Shown here: in pieces, positions 54,306 to 63,053 of the stretch
Layout: the number at the start of each line of letters is the position of its first letter
Position numbering within the stretch: position 1 is the first letter of the stretch
From: Bradyrhizobium sp. AZCC 2262
GTDB taxonomy: Bacteria > Pseudomonadota > Alphaproteobacteria > Rhizobiales > Xanthobacteraceae
DNA: 64,000 bases
Assembly: GCF_036924535.1 (NCBI RefSeq)
Contig: NZ_JAZHRT010000001.1
Location: forward strand, 7,378,001-7,442,000
Direction: 5' to 3'
Notes under the pieces: generated by a model
Databases searched by the model: none
What the model saw: the letters and a program-made list of their open reading frames with translations, nothing else
Told to the model about the DNA's origin: nothing
Position numbers and translations under genes: made by a program

Positions 54306-54656
54306 ATGAGGCATACAGCATTACTGGTCGTCTGGGTCTGTTTCTAAGGCGTTACCGCTTCCGCTCAGAGCCCTCAATCCCGCAAAGAGGTTTACGAACT
54401 GCAAGAACGCTGCGGCAAACGAGCCGAGCAGTTGTTCGAGAAAGACTTTCCGAAGGACGAGCGCAAAGGTCTCGAAGTATTCGAGAATCATTACAACGTG
54501 CGACTTAACCGGTGCTTCATGCTGGAGGAAACACGACGTTCACGAGAGACGCGGGAAAAACATATAAATCGGAATCTCTCACGCTTATCGATGTGAATGA
54601 CAACAAGGTAACTGGCAGTTTCAGCTCGATCAATCGCGACGAGCGGCATGCTTGAA
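54306..54656 (+). pseudogene. Broken small secreted protein gene
   Basis: ATG at 54306 starts a signal peptide (RHTALLVVWVCF) that is stopped by TAA at 54345-54347; the frame then continues GVTASAQSPQSRKEVYELQE, RCGKRAEQLFEKDFPKDERK and ENHYNVRLNRCFMLEE. After this a frameshift near 54525-54550 is needed to reach KTYKSESLTLIDVNDNKVTG and the stop at 54654-54656. Both disruptions restore one continuous, plausible protein of about 115 residues with two Cys, similar in style to small secreted proteins common in Bradyrhizobium. It is read as a pseudogene with two lesions. Confidence 0.6.
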
Positions 54657-54710
54657 GTGTAACGTGGCGCGCGTACAATCCGCAGCTGTCAATGGGGATA
54701 GGAGGTCATC

Positions 54711-55181
54711 GTGAGTTTGCAAACTATTGCTTGGATTGCGGCCGCCGTGTCGGCCTTTTTTTCGGCAGTCTCGGCTGCGGCAAATTGGTATAATGCCAAC
54801 ACATTTCGCCGGCAGCTAAAAAACACGACTATTGACGCATGTGTCTCCGCTGCCGCCGCGTTAAAAGCCGCGGTGTACAAAACAATCGAACTTAAAGCCA
54901 ACAAGATCGATAAAATTACCGATGTGCAAATATGGGGTGCGTACGACGATGCGTGGGCTAAATGGGTTGCGCTCTTTCAGACATTCCAAGTTGCACGACG
55001 CTATAAAAATATGTTCATGGCTGATGCACCCGACCAGGCATCTGCCTTGCTTTCAGAATTGCGGGGCAACTTGCGCGACCCCAATTGGATACCTGGGGGC
55101 GCCAAAGATCCGCGCGATAGTCGAGCGAAGATGGATGCGATAGTTGTCGCAATTGAACAATCAGCAGGATTGGCCTCCTAA
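54711..55181 (+). CDS. Hypothetical membrane-anchored protein, atypical composition
   Basis: A 156-residue protein with an N-terminal hydrophobic segment (TIAWIAAAVSAFFSAVSAAA) and a soluble helical remainder (ACVSAAAALKAAVYKTIELK, WAKWVALFQTFQVARRYKNM). No family recognised. GTG at 54711 has GGAGG six bases upstream. The gene uses more A/T-ending codons (AAA, AAT, ATA, GAT) than its neighbours, which suggests recent acquisition. It lies between two broken genes. Confidence 0.65.
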   Translation: MSLQTIAWIAAAVSAFFSAVSAAANWYNANTFRRQLKNTTIDACVSAAAALKAAVYKTIELKANKIDKITDVQIWGAYDDAWAKWVALFQTFQVARRYKNMFMADAPDQASALLSELRGNLRDPNWIPGGAKDPRDSRAKMDAIVVAIEQSAGLAS

Positions 55182-55296
55182 ACGGTCGGCTCTGCGGTCG
55201 TCACGGGCTGCGCCGCACGTGCCGGCGCCTGCATCTTCGTGAGCAGGAGTGGTGACGCACCCGCCGTTTCCATAAGCTGCAGGAACAGGGTGCACA

Positions 55297-55647
55297 TTGG
55301 TCCATCCTCCAGGGCGAGGTTACGGCCGTCGGGTAGCCGACCTCGCGCCATCCGCCAAGCGTTCCGTTCGCCGTCTTGCTGGGAGACCCGATGCGGAAAT
55401 TGCCTCGGCCTTGCGCGCATCCGGCGCGGTCTATTCGGTGGCGCAGGCGATCGGCCGCAACCCCTTCATGATCATCGTGCCCTGCCACCGCGTGCTCGAA
55501 GCCGGCAATTATGCCGACAAGATTTCGCCGCACGGCGGGGCGGTCTCCAAGCGCCGGCTGCTCTCGATCGAGGGCGCTCACCCCACTGCCAGCAAGACGC
55601 TGTTCGACGTGCTGATGCCGGTTGCACCGCCCCGCCCGCATCCTTAA
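55297..55647 (+). pseudogene. 3' remnant of an O6-methylguanine-DNA methyltransferase gene
   Basis: The frame contains the active-site region of Ogt/Ada-type methyltransferases, VAQAIGRNPFMIIVPCHRVL with the acceptor Cys in PCHRV, then ISPHGGAVSKRRLLSIEGAH and a normal C-terminal end. The upstream half reads MVHPPGRGYGRRVADLAPSA, which is unlike the family; the entire N-terminal domain and the DNA-binding wing before it are missing and could not be found in another frame. So only about 75 residues of real methyltransferase remain. It ends 9 bases before an AraC regulator gene. Confidence 0.7.
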
Positions 55648-55656
55648 ATCTGCGGG

Positions 55657-56496
55657 ATGACGGCGACCACGCTTCTCGAACGCAAATCCATTTCCGTTTC
55701 CGACTTTCGCTGCACCGCGGGGCCCGGCGACAAGCCGTTTGCGGAGCAGCATCGCCGTTATTCGATTTCCTATGTGCGCAAGGGCAGTTTCGGCCTGCAT
55801 TGCCGCGGCAAGTTCAGCGAACTGGTGGCGGGATCTGTGCTGATCGGCCATCCCGGCGATGAATATACCTGCACCCACGAGCACGTCTGCGGCGACGAGT
55901 GCCTGTCGTTCTTCTTAGACGCAGAGCTGGTGGAAGCGATCGGCGACAGCCAGACGCCCTGGCAGATCGGCTCCGTACCGCCACTACCGGAACTCGTGGT
56001 GCTCGGGGAACTGGCGCAATCGGCAGCAGATGGCAGCAGCGACATCGGTCTCGACGAGATAGGTCAGGTGCTGGCGAGCCGCTTTGTCGAGGTGGTTTCC
56101 GGCAAGCCGCGCAAATCCGGCTTTGATGCTGCGCGCGACCGCCGCCGCGCGGTGGAGACCGCGCTGTGGATCGATGCAAACTCGCACCGGCCAATCACTC
56201 TGGAAGACGCCGCCGATCAGGCCGGGATCAGCCCATTCCATTTCCTGCGGCTGTTCTCGGATGTGCTCGGCGTGACGCCCCACCAATATCTGCTGCGCTC
56301 GCGGCTGCGCCATGCGGCGCGGCGGCTCGCCGACGACGACAGCCCGGTTACCGATATCGCCTATGACGTCGGCTTTGCGGACCTCTCGAATTTCGTGCGC
56401 ACGTTTGGCCGCGCCGCCGGCGCTTCGCCGCTAAAATTCCGTCAGGCCTCGCGGGGTGACCGCAAGATTTTCCAAGAACGGCTGGCCCTCCACTAG
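55657..56496 (+). CDS. AraC family transcriptional regulator
   Basis: A 279-residue regulator with an N-terminal cupin-like sensor domain ([40 protein letters not shown]) and a C-terminal double helix-turn-helix ([40 protein letters not shown]). The His/Cys cluster around residue 70-78 ([11 protein letters not shown]) could sense a metal or thiol; this is speculative. It follows the methyltransferase remnant and precedes a VOC protein gene in the same orientation. Confidence 0.9.
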   Translation: MTATTLLERKSISVSDFRCTAGPGDKPFAEQHRRYSISYVRKGSFGLHCRGKFSELVAGSVLIGHPGDEYTCTHEHVCGDECLSFFLDAELVEAIGDSQTPWQIGSVPPLPELVVLGELAQSAADGSSDIGLDEIGQVLASRFVEVVSGKPRKSGFDAARDRRRAVETALWIDANSHRPITLEDAADQAGISPFHFLRLFSDVLGVTPHQYLLRSRLRHAARRLADDDSPVTDIAYDVGFADLSNFVRTFGRAAGASPLKFRQASRGDRKIFQERLALH

Positions 56497-56548
56497 CTAG
56501 GCTTTCTCCAGGCCGCGCGACTTCGCGCGCTTTGAACTGGAGAAACTC

Positions 56549-56908
56549 ATGTACGACCACATCGGATTACGCGTCGGCAATCTCGACGCCAGCGTGCGCT
56601 TCTATACGGCAGCGCTCGCGCCGCTCGGCTTCGTGCTGTGCTCGCGCGACGATTCCGGCGCAGGCTTCGGCCCCAAGGGCGCACCAGCGCTCTGGCTGCA
56701 TCTGCACAAGGGATCGGCGGGATCAGCCGCGCATGTCGCGTTCCGCGCCACGGATCATGCGGCGATCAAGCAATTCCATGCCGAGGGCCTGAAAGCCGGG
56801 GGCCGAGACAATGGCGGCGCCGGGCCGCGGGCGGACTACAGCCCGACCTACTTTGCGGCGTTCCTGATCGATCCCGACGGCAACAATGTCGAGGCGGTTT
56901 GCACGTAG
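56549..56908 (+). CDS. VOC family protein (glyoxalase-like)
   Basis: A 119-residue protein of the vicinal oxygen chelate fold: YDHIGLRVGNLDASVRFYTA at the start with a metal-ligand His, and the closing motif YFAAFLIDPDGNNVEAVCT. GGAG lies just before the ATG. Substrate unknown; similar proteins include glyoxalases, lyases and resistance proteins. It lies 52 bases after the AraC regulator and may be controlled by it. Confidence 0.9.
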   Translation: MYDHIGLRVGNLDASVRFYTAALAPLGFVLCSRDDSGAGFGPKGAPALWLHLHKGSAGSAAHVAFRATDHAAIKQFHAEGLKAGGRDNGGAGPRADYSPTYFAAFLIDPDGNNVEAVCT

Positions 56909-56934
56909 GACGTCGCTCTCTCCGCGCACACGGC

Positions 56935-57034
56935 CGTCATCCTGAGGAGCGCGCTGCGCGCGTCTCGAAGGATGGCCGCGAGCACCGAACCCTCATCCTT
57001 CGAGGCTCGCAAGAGCTCGCACCTCAGGATGACG
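56935..57034. repeat. Palindromic repeat CGTCATCCTGAGG (family R7)
   Basis: Ends CGTCATCCTGAGGAGCGCGC and GCTCGCACCTCAGGATGACG, with inner arms TCTCGAAGGATG / CATCCTTCGAGGC. It lies between the VOC and SRPBCC genes. Confidence 0.8.
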
Positions 57035-57054
57035 AACACTTGAAAGGAAAACAC

Positions 57055-57456
57055 ATGGCCTCCATTCACAAGGAAATTATCATCGACGCGTCCCCCGATC
57101 ACGTCTGGGACGCCCTGCGCGATTTCGGCGCGCTGCATACGCGGCTGGTGCCCGGCTTCGTGACCGACACCAGGCTCGACGGCGACGCGCGCATCGTCAC
57201 ATTCGGCAACGGCACGGTGGCGCGCGAAATCCTGGTCGATTGCGACGACAAGAAGCGGCGGCTGGTCTATGCCATCGTCAGCGAACGTATCAAGCAGCAC
57301 AGCGCTTCCGCTCAGGTCTTCGCCGAAAACGACGGGCGCACCCGCTTCGCGTGGATCGCCGACGTGCTGCCGAACGAAATCGCGCCCTACATGGACGCAC
57401 AGATGGATCTCGGCCTGCTCGCCATGCAGAAGGCCTTGGGACGCAGCGCGGCATGA
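57055..57456 (+). CDS. SRPBCC family protein
   Basis: A 133-residue START/Bet v1-like ligand-binding protein (IIIDASPDHVWDALRDFGAL, RIVTFGNGTVAREILVDCDD, RTRFAWIADVLPNEIAPYMD). Binds a hydrophobic ligand; no specific function. The ATG at 57055 has GAAAGGAAAA upstream. Its stop overlaps the start of the next gene by four bases (ATGA). Confidence 0.88.
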   Translation: MASIHKEIIIDASPDHVWDALRDFGALHTRLVPGFVTDTRLDGDARIVTFGNGTVAREILVDCDDKKRRLVYAIVSERIKQHSASAQVFAENDGRTRFAWIADVLPNEIAPYMDAQMDLGLLAMQKALGRSAA

Positions 57457-57980
57457 CTTGCGCGTTTCTCGACGCCCTCGGCGCGGACGGCCCCTCGCCC
57501 GACCGCGCCGGCAGGATGGATCTCTACGGCCGCTTCGTCGGCTCCTGGGATCTCGATGTCAGGCAATTTTCCGAGGATGGCAGGGAGCGTTGCCGCGCCG
57601 GCGAATGGCATTTCGGCTGGGCGTTGGAAGGCCGCGCGATCCAGGATGTCTGGATCGTGCCGCCACGGGGCGAACTGCGGCACGGCGATGCCGCCGCCAG
57701 GTTCAATTCCTACGGCACGACACTGCGGGTCTACGATCCCGATATCGACGCCTGGCGGATTCAGTGGACCGATCCGGTGACGCGGAGTTTTCTGCAGATG
57801 ATCGGCCGCGCGGAGGGCCGCGATATCGTGCAGCTGGGCACGCGGCCGGACGGCCAACTGGCCCGCTGGAGTTTTGCAGACATCACCGCGGATTCATTCC
57901 TCTGGCGCGGCGAAGTCTCAGCCGACAACGGCGCAACATGGCGCGTCGTCACCGAGTTCACCGCCCGCCGAAAGCCTTGA
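57453..57980 (+). CDS. DUF1579-like hypothetical protein
   Basis: A 175-residue protein resembling DUF1579-type lipocalin-like proteins: FVGSWDLDVRQFSEDGRERC, GEWHFGWALEGRAIQDVWIV, YGTTLRVYDPDIDAWRIQWT. It has the repeated beta strands expected for a small barrel. Function unknown. It is translationally coupled to the SRPBCC gene, so the two may handle the same small molecule. Confidence 0.75.
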   Translation: MTCAFLDALGADGPSPDRAGRMDLYGRFVGSWDLDVRQFSEDGRERCRAGEWHFGWALEGRAIQDVWIVPPRGELRHGDAAARFNSYGTTLRVYDPDIDAWRIQWTDPVTRSFLQMIGRAEGRDIVQLGTRPDGQLARWSFADITADSFLWRGEVSADNGATWRVVTEFTARRKP

Positions 57981-57987
57981 TTTGTTT

Positions 57988-58037
57988 GAGCATGATCTCT
58001 TCGGAAAACCGGTGCCCACTTTTCCGGATCATGCTCT
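57988..58037. repeat. Palindromic repeat GAGCATGATC (family R6)
   Basis: GAGCATGATCTCTTCGGAAA, ACCGGTGCCCAC and TTTTCCGGATCATGCTCT: the ends are inverted copies. This is a hairpin of a kind frequent between Bradyrhizobium genes. Confidence 0.8.
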
Positions 58038-58141
58038 AGCGTGATCTTTCGCACAGATCGGTTCCCTGCCCACTCCTAGCCTCGGCGCGTGCGTCCGAAT
58101 GGCGCCGCGCCCGCGGCCGCCCGCGCATGAGGAGTCGAACC

Positions 58142-58609
58142 ATGACTGGAGCTGACAAGGTAGTCTGTCAGGCAGCGGCCACGCTGCTTTTGCTGTTCAC
58201 CCTGACCGCGACGCCGGCAAAGGCGCAGTTCGCCGGCGGCGGCCAAGACATGATGACGCAGATGGCGCCGATGCTGGAAATGATGAAGGCGAAGATGGGC
58301 AAGCGCCGCTTCGCCATGATGATGCAGACCATGGGCCCGATGATGAGCCGTATGATGGAAGGCGGCGGCGGTGGTCTTGGTGGCATGATGGGCGGCGGCG
58401 GAATTCCCGGCGGCTTCGGCGGCGGTTATGTGCCCGAGGGCTACGGCGTAACCACCGGCGGCGCGAATTTCGGCAGCATCGGAGGCGGCGACGTCATGGG
58501 CATGCTCGGCGGCGCTGGCGGCGGCGAACTGATGAGCATGGTCCCGCAACTGATGCGCATGGCCAATGTCGGCGGCGGCCGTCATGGCCGGCGTCACCGG
58601 CGGCGGTAA
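58142..58609 (+). CDS. Met- and Gly-rich secreted protein
   Basis: A 155-residue low-complexity protein with a signal peptide (CQAAATLLLLFTLTATPAKA) and a mature part crowded with Met and Gly (QDMMTQMAPMLEMMKAKMGK, FAMMMQTMGPMMSRMMEGGG), ending in a basic tail GGGRHGRRHRRR. The methionine clusters could bind Cu(I); this is only suggested by composition. GAGGAG lies upstream of ATG 58142; an ATG at 58127 overlaps that ribosome site and is less likely. No family recognised. Confidence 0.7.
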   Translation: MTGADKVVCQAAATLLLLFTLTATPAKAQFAGGGQDMMTQMAPMLEMMKAKMGKRRFAMMMQTMGPMMSRMMEGGGGGLGGMMGGGGIPGGFGGGYVPEGYGVTTGGANFGSIGGGDVMGMLGGAGGGELMSMVPQLMRMANVGGGRHGRRHRRR

Positions 58610-58610
58610 T

Positions 58611-58651
58611 CGTCGCGCATGCGCGCCCGACCCGTTGGCTCGCAATGACGA
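58611..58651. repeat. Repeat GACCCGTTGGCTCGCAATGACG (family R8, copy 1)
   Basis: CGCGCATGCGCGCCCGACCC followed by GTTGGCTCGCAATGACG; nearly the same stretch is found at 61730-61770. Confidence 0.65.
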
Positions 58652-58654
58652 GCA

Positions 58655-60097
58655 TCACAACAGCGCCGGCCGCACCGCCGCGATCGGCCGTAACTTCGGC
58701 CCCCATCGGGTCAACATCACGCTGACGCATGACAGCACGCCGAGCAGCACCATCGACGACGCCGCCAGCGTGAAGGAGTTTTGCGCGGTGGCGCCGTGCG
58801 TCGACAGCCACCAGCCACCGGTGCCGATGAACAACAGCCGCGCAGTCTGCGCCAGCACCGGGCCGATCACCTTGGCCGCGCCTTGCGATGAAAAATAGCA
58901 CGTCGTGGAAAGGCCGAGGAAAGCATACATCGGCGCCGCCGTAGACAGATATTGCCGGCTGGCGGCGCGCACGCTCGCATCGTCGGTGAAAAGATTCACC
59001 CAGATGTCGGGGAATATCGCGATGAAGCTCGCGACGGCCCCGACCGAGACGAATGCGACAAGCCCCGCGATCCAGCAGATCCTGCGGGCGCGCGCGATGC
59101 GCTCCGCACCGATGGCCATGCCGACCATCGGCACCGAGGCGATGCCGACCGCGAAGGCGATCGAGGTCAGCATGAATTCGAGCCGCGCGCCGATGCCGTA
59201 GCCGGCGAGAATTTCGGTGCCGAAACTCGCCAGCATGTGGGTGAAGATGCTGATGGTCAAAACCGATTGCAGCGGCGAGAAACAGGCGATGGCGCCGACC
59301 TTCAGGATGTCGATGAACATCGGCATGCGAATGCGAAGGCCGCGGATCTTGGGAACGACGCGCGCGCGTCCGGAGAACAGATACCAGGACATCACGGAGA
59401 TGCTGATCAGGTAGGCGGTCAACGAACCGGCGGCGACACCACGCATGCCGAATTGCGGAATCGGGCCGAGGCCCAGGCCCAGCGTGCCGCCGAGAATGAT
59501 CTGGCAAATCGCCGACGAGAGCATCATGAGCGACGGCAGCTTCATGTTGCCGGTACCGCGCAAAATGCCGGACATCGTGTTCATCAGCCACGGCACCACC
59601 GCGCCGCCGAAGAAAATCTGCGTATAGGCCACCGCCTGCGTCAGCACATTGCCGCGCCCGCCGAGCAGTTCGAGCAAAGCGGGGCCGAAGATCAGCATGC
59701 CCAGCATGAAGGTCAGGCCAAAGCATAGGCCGATCAGGAGCGCATGCGCCGCCAGCATCGAGGCGCGGTCAATGTCGCCGGCACCGAGCGCGCGCGCGAT
59801 CGCCGACGCCACGCCACCACCCATCGCGCCGCCTGACATGGTCATGGTCAGGATCACGGTTGGAAACACCAGCGCCATCGCGGCCAGCGATTCCACGCCC
59901 AGCCGGCCGATATAGGAGGTCTCCGCGATCACGACGCAGGTGCCTGCGGTCAGCGCGATCACGTTGGGCCAGGCCAACCACAAGAGCGTGCGCAGGATCG
60001 GGCCGTCGACCAATGCGTTCTTCAACGGCGCTTCCGGCGGTGGAAGCGGGCGCTCCTTCTCGTCTACGGGAATTTCGGCAACGCCGAGGTCGGACAT
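58655..60097 (-). CDS. MATE family efflux transporter
   Basis: A 480-residue antiporter with 12 predicted spans. Family marks: TLLWLAWPNVIALTAGTCVV, ETSYIGRLGVESLAAMALVF, GGGVASAIARALGAGDIDRA and AFAVGIASVPMVGMAIGAER. The start MSDLGVAEI at 60097 is used; a much longer open frame upstream is not supported and has low-complexity content. Only distantly related to the MATE at 32109-33437. Substrate unknown; single gene. Confidence 0.9.
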   Translation of the reverse strand: MSDLGVAEIPVDEKERPLPPPEAPLKNALVDGPILRTLLWLAWPNVIALTAGTCVVIAETSYIGRLGVESLAAMALVFPTVILTMTMSGGAMGGGVASAIARALGAGDIDRASMLAAHALLIGLCFGLTFMLGMLIFGPALLELLGGRGNVLTQAVAYTQIFFGGAVVPWLMNTMSGILRGTGNMKLPSLMMLSSAICQIILGGTLGLGLGPIPQFGMRGVAAGSLTAYLISISVMSWYLFSGRARVVPKIRGLRIRMPMFIDILKVGAIACFSPLQSVLTISIFTHMLASFGTEILAGYGIGARLEFMLTSIAFAVGIASVPMVGMAIGAERIARARRICWIAGLVAFVSVGAVASFIAIFPDIWVNLFTDDASVRAASRQYLSTAAPMYAFLGLSTTCYFSSQGAAKVIGPVLAQTARLLFIGTGGWWLSTHGATAQNSFTLAASSMVLLGVLSCVSVMLTRWGPKLRPIAAVRPALL

Positions 60098-60339
60098 TTC
60101 TGCTCCCCGCACGTGGATTTGGTTCCACGGCGCGCCCGTTCCTAGCATGGCGGTGGGTGATTCCACGTGCGCAGGGTGCAATGGGGGCCTGCGGGATTGT
60201 GCAGCAGGGTCGCGCTCCGCCCCTCCACCTGAGCGCGAGGCGTGCCCCGGCAGCCATTTCACGCGGAATTCATGCGGCCCGTTACGAACGTTTGGGCCGG
60301 CATCGCATTGGTAAGACGACACCCCCAGGGAACCCCGTC

Positions 60340-61689
60340 ATGCGCAAGAACATCCTCCTGGCAATATGCGTCGCCGCACTGGCGCTGCCGCTTGCCGCCT
60401 GTAACGACCCCAAGGAAACTTCGACCAACACCGCGACCGTGGCGCAGAGCTACGGTCCTTCGCCCAATCTGCCGCCGCCGGAACATTCATGGATCCCGAC
60501 GGTCGATATCGCTTCGGTCAGCCGCTGGCCGGATGGCGCCAAGCCGATCGCCGCCAATGGCATGACGGTCAGTGCCTTCGCGACCGGGCTCGCGCATCCG
60601 CGCACGGTCTATGTGCTGCCGAACGGCGACGTGCTGGTCGCCGAGAGCAACGCGCCGCCCAAGCCGGACGACGGCAAGGGCATCAAGGGTTTTGTCTACA
60701 GGCAGGCGCAGAAATGGGCGGGGGCCGGGGTTCCGAGCGCCAACCGCATCACGCTGCTGCGCGACGCTGACGGCGACGGGGTAGCTGAAACCCGCAGCGT
60801 GTTTCTCAGCAACCTGAATTCACCGTTCGGCATGGTGCTGGTCGGTGAAGATTTCTATGTCGCCGATACCGATGCGATCATGAAATTCCCCTATCACGAG
60901 GGCGACACCAAAATCAGCGTGCCGGGCGTCAAGCTTGCGGATCTCCCCGCCGGCACGCTCAATCACCATTGGACCAAGGACCTCACCGCAAGCCCGGACG
61001 GCACCAAGCTCTATGCAACGGTCGGCTCCAACAGCAATGTCGGCGAAAACGGGGTGGAGGCCGAGAAGGATCGCGCGGCGGTTCTGGAAGTCGACCGTGC
61101 CAGCGGCCAATGGCGCGTGTTCGCCTCGGGCCTGCGCAACCCGAACGGTCCATCATGGAATCCGAAGACCGGCGAGCTCTGGGTCGTCGTCAACGAGCGC
61201 GACGAACTCGGCAACGATCTCGTTCCCGATTACATGACCTCGGTGAAATCAGGCGCGTTCTATGGCTGGCCGTACAGCTATTACGGCGATCACGTCGACA
61301 CGCGCGTCGAGCCGCGACGGCCCGACCTGGTGCAGAAGGCGATGGCCCCGGATTATGCGCTCGGCGCGCATACGGCTTCGCTTGGCCTTACCTTCAACAC
61401 CGGCAATCTGTTTCCGCCCGAGATGAAAGATGGCGCCTTCATCGGCCAGCACGGCTCGTGGAATCGCAAGCCGCGCGCCGGCTACAAGGTGATCTTCGTT
61501 CCCTTCAGGGACGGCAAGCCTTCGGGTGCGCCGCAGGACGTGCTGACCGGCTTCCTCAACGACAAGGGCGAGGCGCAGGGCCGCCCCGTCGGCGTGCGGC
61601 TCGACAGGCAGGGCGCGCTGCTGGTCGCCGACGACGTCGGCAACACGGTGTGGCGCGTGACGCCGGCAGCGAAATCGGCATCGCGGTGA
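60340..61689 (+). CDS. PQQ-dependent sugar dehydrogenase-type lipoprotein
   Basis: A 449-residue six-bladed beta-propeller enzyme of the sorbosone/soluble glucose dehydrogenase family. The N-terminus is a lipoprotein signal with lipobox LPLAACND (Cys near residue 21), so the protein is anchored to a periplasmic membrane face. Propeller marks: FATGLAHPRTVYVLPNGDVL, FASGLRNPNGPSWNPKTGEL, NERDELGNDLVPDYM and FIGQHGSWNRKPRAGYKVIF with the catalytic-type His. Oxidises an aldose or similar sugar with PQQ. The ATG at 60340 is chosen; the frame opens much earlier on the strand opposite the MATE gene. Confidence 0.88.
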   Translation: MRKNILLAICVAALALPLAACNDPKETSTNTATVAQSYGPSPNLPPPEHSWIPTVDIASVSRWPDGAKPIAANGMTVSAFATGLAHPRTVYVLPNGDVLVAESNAPPKPDDGKGIKGFVYRQAQKWAGAGVPSANRITLLRDADGDGVAETRSVFLSNLNSPFGMVLVGEDFYVADTDAIMKFPYHEGDTKISVPGVKLADLPAGTLNHHWTKDLTASPDGTKLYATVGSNSNVGENGVEAEKDRAAVLEVDRASGQWRVFASGLRNPNGPSWNPKTGELWVVVNERDELGNDLVPDYMTSVKSGAFYGWPYSYYGDHVDTRVEPRRPDLVQKAMAPDYALGAHTASLGLTFNTGNLFPPEMKDGAFIGQHGSWNRKPRAGYKVIFVPFRDGKPSGAPQDVLTGFLNDKGEAQGRPVGVRLDRQGALLVADDVGNTVWRVTPAAKSASR

Positions 61690-61729
61690 AACGCGCGGAC
61701 GGATGGATTGCTTCGCGGAGCCTGTCATC

Positions 61730-61770
61730 CGGCGCGCATTCGCGCGACCCGTTGGCTCGCAATGACGGGG
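61730..61770. repeat. Repeat family R8, copy 2
   Basis: GGCGCGCATTCGCGCGACCC followed by GTTGGCTCGCAATGACGGG; matches the copy at 58611-58651. It lies between two convergent genes. Confidence 0.65.
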
Positions 61771-61777
61771 AAACCGA

Positions 61778-62884
61778 CTACACCCGGAAATGCTTGCTGA
61801 GCTTCAAGCCCTGTGCCTGGTAGTTCGAGCCGATGCGCTGGCCATACATGGCGGCGGGCCGCGACAGCATTTTCTCGTACACCAGCCGGCCGACGATCTG
61901 GCCGTGCTCGAGGATGAACGGCACCTCGCGCGAGCGCACTTCGAGTACGGCGCGCGCGCCCTTCCCGCCGGCGCCGGCATAGCCGAAGCCGGGATCGAAA
62001 AATCCCGCGTAATGCACGCGAAATTCGCCAACCAGCGGATCGAACGGCACCATTTCGGCGGCGTAATCCGGCGGCACCTGCACGGCTTCCTTCGAGGCAA
62101 GGATGTAGAATTCGCCGGGATCGAGGATAAGGCTGCCGTCTGATCGAGCCGGAATCGGCTCCCAGAATTCGCCGACGGCGTAACCGCCACGGCGGTCGAT
62201 ATCGACCACGCCGGTGTGGCGCTTGGCGCGGTAACCGACGAAGCCTGATGTGTTCGCGCCGGAGAGATCGACGGATAGCGCCACGCCATTGGCCAAATCT
62301 GCGTCGTCGATATCGACCAGCCGCTCAGCACCGTGCAGCGCGTCGAGCTCGTCGGCGTCGAGGATGGCATCGCCGGTGCGGAATCGCACCTGAGAGAGCC
62401 GGGAGCCCTCGCGCAGCAACACAGGAAACGTCTTCGGACTGATCTCGGCATAGAGCGGGCCGTGATAGCCGGCGCCAATCATGTCGAAGCGGCGGGTGCC
62501 GTCGGCGATCACGCGGGTGAAGACGTCAAGCCGCCCGGTGGAGCTCTTCGGATTGGCGGCCGCCACGATCGACGACGGCAGCGCGAGACTCTCCAGCAAC
62601 GGCACGATGTAGACGCAGTTGGTCTCCAGCACCGCGCCGTCCGAGAGGTCGATCTCGTGGAGCTTCAACTCGTCAATGCGCTCGGCAACGGTGGCGCCGG
62701 GACCGGGCAGGAAACTCGCGCGCACCCGGTAGGCGATGTTGCCCAGCCGCAAATCGAGGCTCGCCGGCTGGATCTGGCTTTCGACAAAGGGATATTCCGG
62801 CAGGATCAGGCCCGCATCCGCCATCGCCGCGATCATGCGGTCCGGCAGAATCCCGTTGGCGTCGGGCGGAAGCGTGAACGGCAC
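61778..62884 (-). CDS. 2'-deoxycytidine 5'-triphosphate deaminase, two-domain form
   Basis: Deaminates dCTP to dUTP for thymidylate synthesis. The 368-residue protein is about twice the length of E. coli Dcd, because it contains two dUTPase-fold domains. The first has QIQPASLDLRLG and NPKSSTGRLDVFTRVI; the second HAGFFDPGFGYAG-like residues YAGFFDPGFGYAGAGGKGAR and the C-terminal SNYQAQGLKLSKHF. GTG at 62884 is chosen because GAGGA lies eight bases upstream; a TTG start at 62908 is also in frame. Convergent with the sugar dehydrogenase gene. Confidence 0.88.
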   Translation of the reverse strand: MPFTLPPDANGILPDRMIAAMADAGLILPEYPFVESQIQPASLDLRLGNIAYRVRASFLPGPGATVAERIDELKLHEIDLSDGAVLETNCVYIVPLLESLALPSSIVAAANPKSSTGRLDVFTRVIADGTRRFDMIGAGYHGPLYAEISPKTFPVLLREGSRLSQVRFRTGDAILDADELDALHGAERLVDIDDADLANGVALSVDLSGANTSGFVGYRAKRHTGVVDIDRRGGYAVGEFWEPIPARSDGSLILDPGEFYILASKEAVQVPPDYAAEMVPFDPLVGEFRVHYAGFFDPGFGYAGAGGKGARAVLEVRSREVPFILEHGQIVGRLVYEKMLSRPAAMYGQRIGSNYQAQGLKLSKHFRV

Positions 62885-63002
62885 GGCGCGATCCTCAATA
62901 CGGCCCAAAACTCATCCAAACCTCTTATATATGGGCTTTTAGGGGTTATCCGATGGCCGCCTTGACGGGAAGGGCGGGAGGTAATATCAGCATGACTTAT
63001 CC

Positions 63003-63053
63003 CGTGGTGATTTGAGCCGGCCGGCTTGCAGCCACGTTAAATAAGTCGCTAAA
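63003..63053 (+). promoter_or_regulatory. SAM-II riboswitch upstream of metZ
   Basis: Matches the SAM-II (metA) aptamer almost throughout: GGTGATTTGAGCCGG, CGGCTTGCAGCCACG, TTAAATAAGTCGCTAAA. P1 is CGTGG (63003-63007) with CCACG (63032-63036), and the 3' strand forms the pseudoknot. It binds S-adenosylmethionine and turns the gene off when the cofactor is plentiful. Confidence 0.95.

Noticed and set aside
62885..63002. TTGACG...TAATAT upstream of the SAM-II riboswitch as a sigma-70 promoter
   Set aside because: The spacer is only 14 bases, too short for a standard promoter; the true start cannot be placed by eye.
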